NCBI GenBank assembly: GCA_018714385.1
Contig: DVNL01000002.1
Location: forward strand, 153,619-217,618
Length of the DNA stretch: 64,000 nt
Source of the DNA: Candidatus Enterosoma merdigallinarum
GTDB lineage: Bacteria > Bacillota_I > Bacilli_A > RFN20 > CAG-288
Direction of reading: 5' to 3'
Part shown: positions 59,891 to 64,000 of the stretch, piece after piece
How the letters are laid out: each line of letters opens with the position of its first letter
Numbering within the stretch: the first letter of the stretch is position 1
Notes under the pieces: generated by a model
Seen by the model: only the letters and a program-made list of their open reading frames with translations
Told to the model about the DNA's origin: nothing
Database searches by the model: none
Program-made: the position numbers and the translations under genes

Positions 59891-61138
59891 GTGGTTCGCA
59901 TAGGCATTCTCGAGGACGATATCCGCTCCGCTGCTTTGCTGAAGGAGAACATAGACCGTTTTTCTCAACAGGAAAAAGTCGATTTCTCCGTCGTGACTTT
60001 TCATGAAGCCAATGCCCTTTTGGAGGCCGGGGAGGCCTTCGACCTCCTTTTCATGGACATCGAAAGGCCCGGAATCGATGGCTTTGAGGAGGCAAGGCGG
60101 ATACGGGAAAGAGACGACAAGGTCAGCATCATCTTCGTCACGAACATGGTCAGCTATGCCCCCAAAGGCTATTCCGTGAATGCCATGGACTTTATCGTCA
60201 AGCCGGAGACGAAGACAGGCGATGGCATCGATGGCGTCGGCGGAAGGCTTCCCTTCGGCGAAAGGCCGAATGCCTGCTGCTACACCGGAAAGGTGATCTC
60301 CGACACGTGGAGTCCCGACCTCATGACCCGTCGCGGCGAGCTGATGGGAGAAGAGAGTCTCTATTGCGGCTGCACGATGGTCTATAGCACGGGAGCCAAT
60401 CTTCACAGGACACCATTTGGAGGAAGAAACTTCGAATATATCTCCGAGGACGGCAACTTTGCTTACTATGCGGCTTACTATGAAGTCGCTGGAATGAAGA
60501 GCAAAGGAGTCAATGCCGCTGTCAAACACTTTGTCGCCAACGACCAGGAATTCAAGCGTATGGGCGTCGCCACTTTCTTCAACGAGCAGGCCATGCGCGA
60601 GACCACGCTCCGTCCCTTCGAAGGCGGCATCCGGAAGGGGAAGACGCATGCCTTCATGCAGTCCTACAACCGTGTCGGCTGCACGTGGTCCTCGGCCAAT
60701 TATGCTCTTTGCACCTCTCTTGTCCGTGAGGAATGGGGCTTCGAGGGGGCAGAGATCACCGACGCCGCTTCCACGATCGACTATGCCGGTCGCTTCCAGG
60801 CCAGCATCACCGCCGGAACGGACATCTACTGCATCGACAGCAAGGGCGAAAGCGGAAAGCAGCTTGTCGAGGCCATCAGCGAGAACGATGACGGCACTTT
60901 GCTTCTTGCCCTTCGCCGCGCTGTCAAGGCAAATCATTTTTCCGCGGTCAACAGCTGCGCCATCAACGGATTGAGCGTCCATTCCACGGTTCGCGAGATC
61001 ATGCCGACCTGGCAATATCTGGCCATCGCCGGAATCATTCTCTTCGCAGTTGCCACGGCTACCTTCTTCACCCTCTTCGTCTTGAGCAAGCATTTCTGGA
61101 CTTCCAAGGAAGACCGGGAAAAGGAGGTGACGGAATGA
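59891..61138 (+). CDS. Chimera: LytTR-type receiver domain fused to a GH3 catalytic fragment
   Basis: Residues 1-105 are a response-regulator receiver of the AgrA/LytR group (LEDD acidic pocket, phospho-acceptor D56 in FMDIERPG, K104 in FIVKP). The LytTR DNA-binding domain that should follow is absent. From about residue 106 (near base 60206) the frame is a glycoside hydrolase family 3 catalytic domain: DGIDGVGG, LHRTPFGGRNFEY, VKHFVANDQE, nucleophile D291 in GFEGAEITD. It ends in one membrane helix (about 371-400) and a short basic tail. The start is GTG 59891. Either a genuine deletion fusion or an assembly join; both partners are incomplete. Confidence 0.7.
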   Translation: MVRIGILEDDIRSAALLKENIDRFSQQEKVDFSVVTFHEANALLEAGEAFDLLFMDIERPGIDGFEEARRIRERDDKVSIIFVTNMVSYAPKGYSVNAMDFIVKPETKTGDGIDGVGGRLPFGERPNACCYTGKVISDTWSPDLMTRRGELMGEESLYCGCTMVYSTGANLHRTPFGGRNFEYISEDGNFAYYAAYYEVAGMKSKGVNAAVKHFVANDQEFKRMGVATFFNEQAMRETTLRPFEGGIRKGKTHAFMQSYNRVGCTWSSANYALCTSLVREEWGFEGAEITDAASTIDYAGRFQASITAGTDIYCIDSKGESGKQLVEAISENDDGTLLLALRRAVKANHFSAVNSCAINGLSVHSTVREIMPTWQYLAIAGIILFAVATATFFTLFVLSKHFWTSKEDREKEVTE

Positions 61139-61545
61139 AAGATTGGTTTGTGCGCCTAGCCAAGATGCCGGTCCGCTTTTGGCTACAGGTCGCCGTCGTC
61201 ATCCTCTCCATCATTCCCATCGCCTACATCTGCATGCGGATGTCTTCCTCACCGGAATATCCTCTCGCCTTGACGTTCGTCTTCCTTGCCATCGCATCCG
61301 AGGCCGTGCTCTTCGTCTTCCCCGAAAAGAAGTTTTCCGGCTATCTTGCCATCCTCTGCGTCATCTTCCTGGCTTTGGCGGCCTGCTACTTCCTCTGCGG
61401 AGGCGTCCTCTCCGTCGTGGACTACATCTACGGCATCAAGCTGTTCGGCGATGCTTCCCAGTTCTCCGCCATCCTCGGCTATGGCATCGTCATGGTGGTC
61501 AGCACCATCGTCGGTATCGTCTGTTGTTTCTTTGTCAAAGATTAA
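61135..61545 (+). CDS. Hypothetical membrane protein
   Basis: The 136-residue protein has four hydrophobic helices and a basic N-terminus (MKDWFVRLAKMPVRFW). It overlaps the GH3 chimera by 4 bases (ATGA), so it belongs with the original GH3 gene. It is likely a partner of that membrane-anchored hydrolase. No family is recognised. Confidence 0.7.
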   Translation: MKDWFVRLAKMPVRFWLQVAVVILSIIPIAYICMRMSSSPEYPLALTFVFLAIASEAVLFVFPEKKFSGYLAILCVIFLALAACYFLCGGVLSVVDYIYGIKLFGDASQFSAILGYGIVMVVSTIVGIVCCFFVKD

Positions 61546-61570
61546 ATAAAAGAAAAGGAGAAAAAGACAA

Positions 61571-62143
61571 ATGAAAAAGATCAGATCGCTGTCGTTGTTC
61601 TTCGCCTGCCTCACGGGACTGTCCCTTTCCGGACTGACCTCCTGCGGCGGCGTTGAGAAGATCGAGGGAAGTGAAGGGCTGATCTACGAGCTCAGCGAGG
61701 ACGGATCCTCCTACATCATGACCGATGCCTCCAAGTGCACCGTCAAGGATGTCGTCGTCGGAAACTGGCATGACGATCTTCCCGTCACTGGCATCGGCGA
61801 CATGGCCTTCAAGTTCCAGGAAGGCCTCAATTCCGTCACGGTCGCCGAGGGCGTCACAAGCTATGGCGAGTGCTGGCTCGACAACGGGACCTGCACCAAG
61901 GTCACTCTTCCCAATGGCGTTGAGTCCATGGGCGTCGCTGCCTTCCTTATCTGCTTCGAGCTGAAGGAGCTTGTCATTGGCACGGGGCTGAAGACGATCG
62001 AAGTCGACACCTTCGAGAAGGTCAACGAGGACTTCACCATCTACTTCCGCGGTTCCGAGGAAGAATGGAACGATGTCGAAGTCGCTGACAGGGGCAACGA
62101 CATCCTCGAGACCTGCAAGATGGTCTTCGACTACAAAGACTAA
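61571..62143 (+). CDS. Small lipoprotein with BspA-like leucine-rich repeats
   Basis: The 190-residue protein has a signal with lipobox LTSC. Two or three BspA/LRR_5-type repeats follow (IGDMAFKFQEGLNSVTVAEGV, VTLPNGVESMGVAAFLICFELKELVIGTGLKTIEVDTF), then YFRGSEEEWN, a motif common after such repeats. These modules usually bind host or glycan surfaces. AAAGGAG precedes the ATG, 25 bases after the membrane protein; a terminator follows. Confidence 0.78.
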   Translation: MKKIRSLSLFFACLTGLSLSGLTSCGGVEKIEGSEGLIYELSEDGSSYIMTDASKCTVKDVVVGNWHDDLPVTGIGDMAFKFQEGLNSVTVAEGVTSYGECWLDNGTCTKVTLPNGVESMGVAAFLICFELKELVIGTGLKTIEVDTFEKVNEDFTIYFRGSEEEWNDVEVADRGNDILETCKMVFDYKD

Positions 62144-62168
62144 AAAGCAATCCCTCCTTGGTTGTGGG

Positions 62169-62193
62169 GCGGTCGAAAGGCCGCTCTTTTTTG
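62169..62193 (+). terminator. Terminator after the BspA-like lipoprotein
   Basis: GCGGTC/GGCCGC stem with a GAAA loop, followed by TCTTTTTT. Confidence 0.85.
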
Positions 62194-62344
62194 TTTTGCT
62201 GTCGTCGAAGAAGTCGGACAGGAAAGGAGGTGTGTCTCATATTGGAATGTCGGATTCGACTTAAAATCACTTACGCAATGCCTTCCTTTATCGATGAAAA
62301 CAACAGAAAAAACTCCTTGGAATGGCAGGAGGCTTTTCTTGCTT

Positions 62345-62680
62345 TCAGTTCAAACCGAAGTAGACGCCAAGAAAGATGACGATGCATATGGGGTCGATCC
62401 AGAGCATGTTGAGATAGGCCGAATTCATCGAATCGATGGCATAGGCGATGGAAAAGAAACCTTCGATCAGAATCAATGCGGCAAGGAGGAAGAAAAGGAC
62501 GATATTGACCTTCTTCATCGTCAGATGGCGAAGGGCCTTGCCGATTTCCTTCTCCTCGAACGGGGAAGGCTCTTCTTTGGCTTCCTGGATCGCCTGGAGT
62601 CTTTCGATGGGAAGACCGGTCAGTTTCGCGATACGGCTCATCGGAGTCTTCATCCTAGAAAGCTTTTCGGACAGTTTCAT
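62345..62680 (-). CDS. Small membrane protein with HTH-like N-terminus
   Basis: In this 111-residue protein, residues 14-45 (SRIAKLTGLPIERLQAIQEAKEEPSPFEEKEI) resemble a short HTH as in XRE-type regulators. Two membrane helices follow (about 55-75 and 85-110). AGGAGGAAAAGC precedes ATG 62680. The combination suggests a membrane-tethered regulator or just a basic cytoplasmic tail; no family is recognised. Confidence 0.62.
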   Translation of the reverse strand: MKLSEKLSRMKTPMSRIAKLTGLPIERLQAIQEAKEEPSPFEEKEIGKALRHLTMKKVNIVLFFLLAALILIEGFFSIAYAIDSMNSAYLNMLWIDPICIVIFLGVYFGLN

Positions 62681-62784
62681 GCTTTTCCTCCTTACATTTT
62701 CTCTATTGTATCACCAAAAAGAGGGCACGATTCGTTGGAGATAGAAAAACGACGGAAGGATAAAAGGACATCTAGGAAAACAGG

Positions 62785-62807
62785 AAAAAAGAGGCCGAAG
62801 CCTCTTT
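62785..62807 (-). terminator. Terminator after dnaJ
   Basis: AAAGAGGC/GCCTCTTT stem with a TTCG loop and a T-run on the minus strand. Confidence 0.88.
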
Positions 62808-62826
62808 GGATTCGCTGTCTTGAAGA

Positions 62827-63969
62827 TCAGTTCCCTTTGAACTTGTTCCTCAGCCAGGAGAAGACGCCTTGAGGCCTCTTTTCCTCGGCTTCGTCGAACT
62901 GCCGGATCAGATCCTTCTCTTCGGGCGTGAGGGACTTGGGGAAGACGACATTGACCTTCACGTACTGGTCCCCTGTCTTGCCGCTTGGAAGGGTGACACC
63001 CATGGAGGCCATCTTCAGGACTGTCGCGGGCTGGGTGCAGGAGGGGACGTTGAGATTGACCTCGCCCTTGACGGTCTTGACGGTGATCGTCGCTCCGAGA
63101 AGGGCATCGGCGAGGGAGACGTCGACCGTCGTGTAGATGTCGGCGCCCCTTCTTTCGAAAATCTGGCTCTTGCTGACCTGGATGACAAGGATCAGGTCGC
63201 CGTTGGGACCGCCGTTGACTCCGGCATCGCCCTTTCCGGCAACCCGTATCATGTCATTGTCGTCGACACCCTTGGGGATGTTGACGGTGATGGTCTCATT
63301 GACCCGGACACGACCTTGGCCATGGCAGTTCGGGCATTTGTTCTTGATCTTCTTTCCGGTGCCGCCGCAGTCGGGGCAGACACCTTCGGACTCCATCATG
63401 CCGAAGATGGTCTGGCGTCTTGTGCGGACACGGCCGGTGCCGCGGCAAGTCGGACAATTGACGATATCCTGCTGGGACTTGGCGCCTGTCCCATGACAAT
63501 CCGGGCAGGTCTTGACGTAGTCGAGAGGGATGTCGACCTTCGCGCCGTTGACGGCCTGGTCGAAGGAGAGCTTGACGGTGACGCGCCTGTCGGCGCCTTT
63601 CCGGGGAACGTTGCTCCGTCTTGTCCCGCCTCTTCCGCCGCCGAAGAACTGACTGAAGATGTCGTTGATGTCGCCGAAGTCAGCCTCGGAGAATCCGCCT
63701 TGGAACCCATTGAAGCCGTTTTGGAATCCGTTGGCTCCGTTGTTGTCGAAGGCAGCATGGCCAAACTGGTCGTACTGCGCCCTCTTCTGCGGATCCTTGA
63801 GGACTTCATAGGCTTCGCTGACTTCCTTGAATTTTTCAGGAGCGTCGGGAGAATGGTTCAAGTCAGGATGATATTTCTTCGCAAGGGCCCTATAGGCGTG
63901 CTGAATCTGGTCCTGGGTGGCGTTCTTGTCGACACCGAGGACTTCGTAGTAGTCTCTTTTTTCTGCCAC
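62827..63969 (-). CDS. dnaJ: Chaperone protein DnaJ
   Basis: DnaJ is the Hsp40 co-chaperone that stimulates DnaK. The 380-residue protein has a J domain with HPD at 34-36 and a Gly/Phe-rich region (about 70-110). Four CxxCxGxG zinc motifs follow ([32 protein letters not shown]), then the C-terminal substrate domain. The start is GTG 63969 with CGGAGG upstream. The distance upstream to the window end is only 31 bases, so dnaK/grpE would lie outside. Confidence 0.97.
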   Translation of the reverse strand: MAEKRDYYEVLGVDKNATQDQIQHAYRALAKKYHPDLNHSPDAPEKFKEVSEAYEVLKDPQKRAQYDQFGHAAFDNNGANGFQNGFNGFQGGFSEADFGDINDIFSQFFGGGRGGTRRSNVPRKGADRRVTVKLSFDQAVNGAKVDIPLDYVKTCPDCHGTGAKSQQDIVNCPTCRGTGRVRTRRQTIFGMMESEGVCPDCGGTGKKIKNKCPNCHGQGRVRVNETITVNIPKGVDDNDMIRVAGKGDAGVNGGPNGDLILVIQVSKSQIFERRGADIYTTVDVSLADALLGATITVKTVKGEVNLNVPSCTQPATVLKMASMGVTLPSGKTGDQYVKVNVVFPKSLTPEEKDLIRQFDEAEEKRPQGVFSWLRNKFKGN

Positions 63970-64000
63970 TTGGACACCTCCGTTCTACAAGAGGAAGCCC

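Noticed and set aside
1-64000. CRISPR array, rRNA operon or prophage
   Set aside because: I saw no regularly spaced direct repeats, no rRNA-like sequence and no phage structural genes. The only phage-like hint is a short decayed fragment near 19010.

Overview
The window is about 64 kb of a bacterial chromosome from a Gram-positive, Firmicutes-type organism. The evidence is EzrA, the ezrA-nifS-thiI and rlmN-prpC-prkC-rsgA-rpe gene orders, GlgD, ABC-F proteins, CcpA-type cre operators and strong GGAGG ribosome sites. It looks like an uncultured gut-type relative of the Bacilli/Mollicutes: the PknB/PrkC kinase is short with no membrane or PASTA part, and there are many lipoproteins with Ser/Pro/Thr-rich linkers. 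The genetic code is standard: TGA is a genuine stop and tRNA-Trp has anticodon CCA. I cannot name a genus.

Layout. 1-14.2 kb is housekeeping: the EzrA C-terminus, cysteine desulfurase, ThiI, infC-rpmI-rplT with an attenuated leader and an ATA start, three tRNAs (Val, Thr, Trp), an RNA m5C methyltransferase, pyrimidine-nucleoside phosphorylase, an ABC-F protein, TypA, an MreB-like actin and YqeY. 14.2-19.6 kb is an AT-rich accessory island. It holds IS remnants, a leaderless HTH regulator, a frameshifted XRE gene, an AbiL/RloAB-type ATPase-TOPRIM pair and a stop-interrupted lipoprotein. 19.6-30.2 kb carries surface lipoproteins, a Sel1-like gene with a G10 tract, an ion transporter, a frameshifted solute-binding lipoprotein and a lipoprotein metalloprotease. 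30.2-32.8 kb is an acyltransferase/AMP-ligase operon. 33.1-38.8 kb is a JetA-JetB-JetC (MksF-E-B, Wadjet-like) SMC operon with no JetD nuclease beside it. 39-46 kb has an EF-G-like GTPase, the glycogen operon glgC-glgD-glgA and rpmF. 46.7-53.0 kb is a tightly overlapping rsmB-like/rlmN/prpC/prkC/rsgA/rpe operon whose rsmB-like member has lost its catalytic motifs. 53-64 kb has rpmB, a lipoprotein, adhE with an APH-like kinase, a tyrosine phosphatase, a response-regulator/GH3 chimera, small membrane and lipoproteins, and dnaJ.

How it works together. Near-consensus cre sites sit before glgC, before a lipoprotein gene and in the adhE upstream region, with a poorer one before the EF-G-like gene. 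This suggests one carbon-catabolite regulon linking glycogen storage, fermentation to ethanol and surface proteins. Ribosome biogenesis and translation factors (infC, L20, L35, L32, L28, RsgA, RlmN, TypA, ABC-F) dominate the rest.

The most notable items are the nuclease-less Wadjet/Mks operon, the catalytically eroded RsmB homologue, the G10 contingency-like tract, the receiver/GH3 fusion, and three genes whose -10 boxes place transcription start at the initiation codon (leaderless mRNAs).
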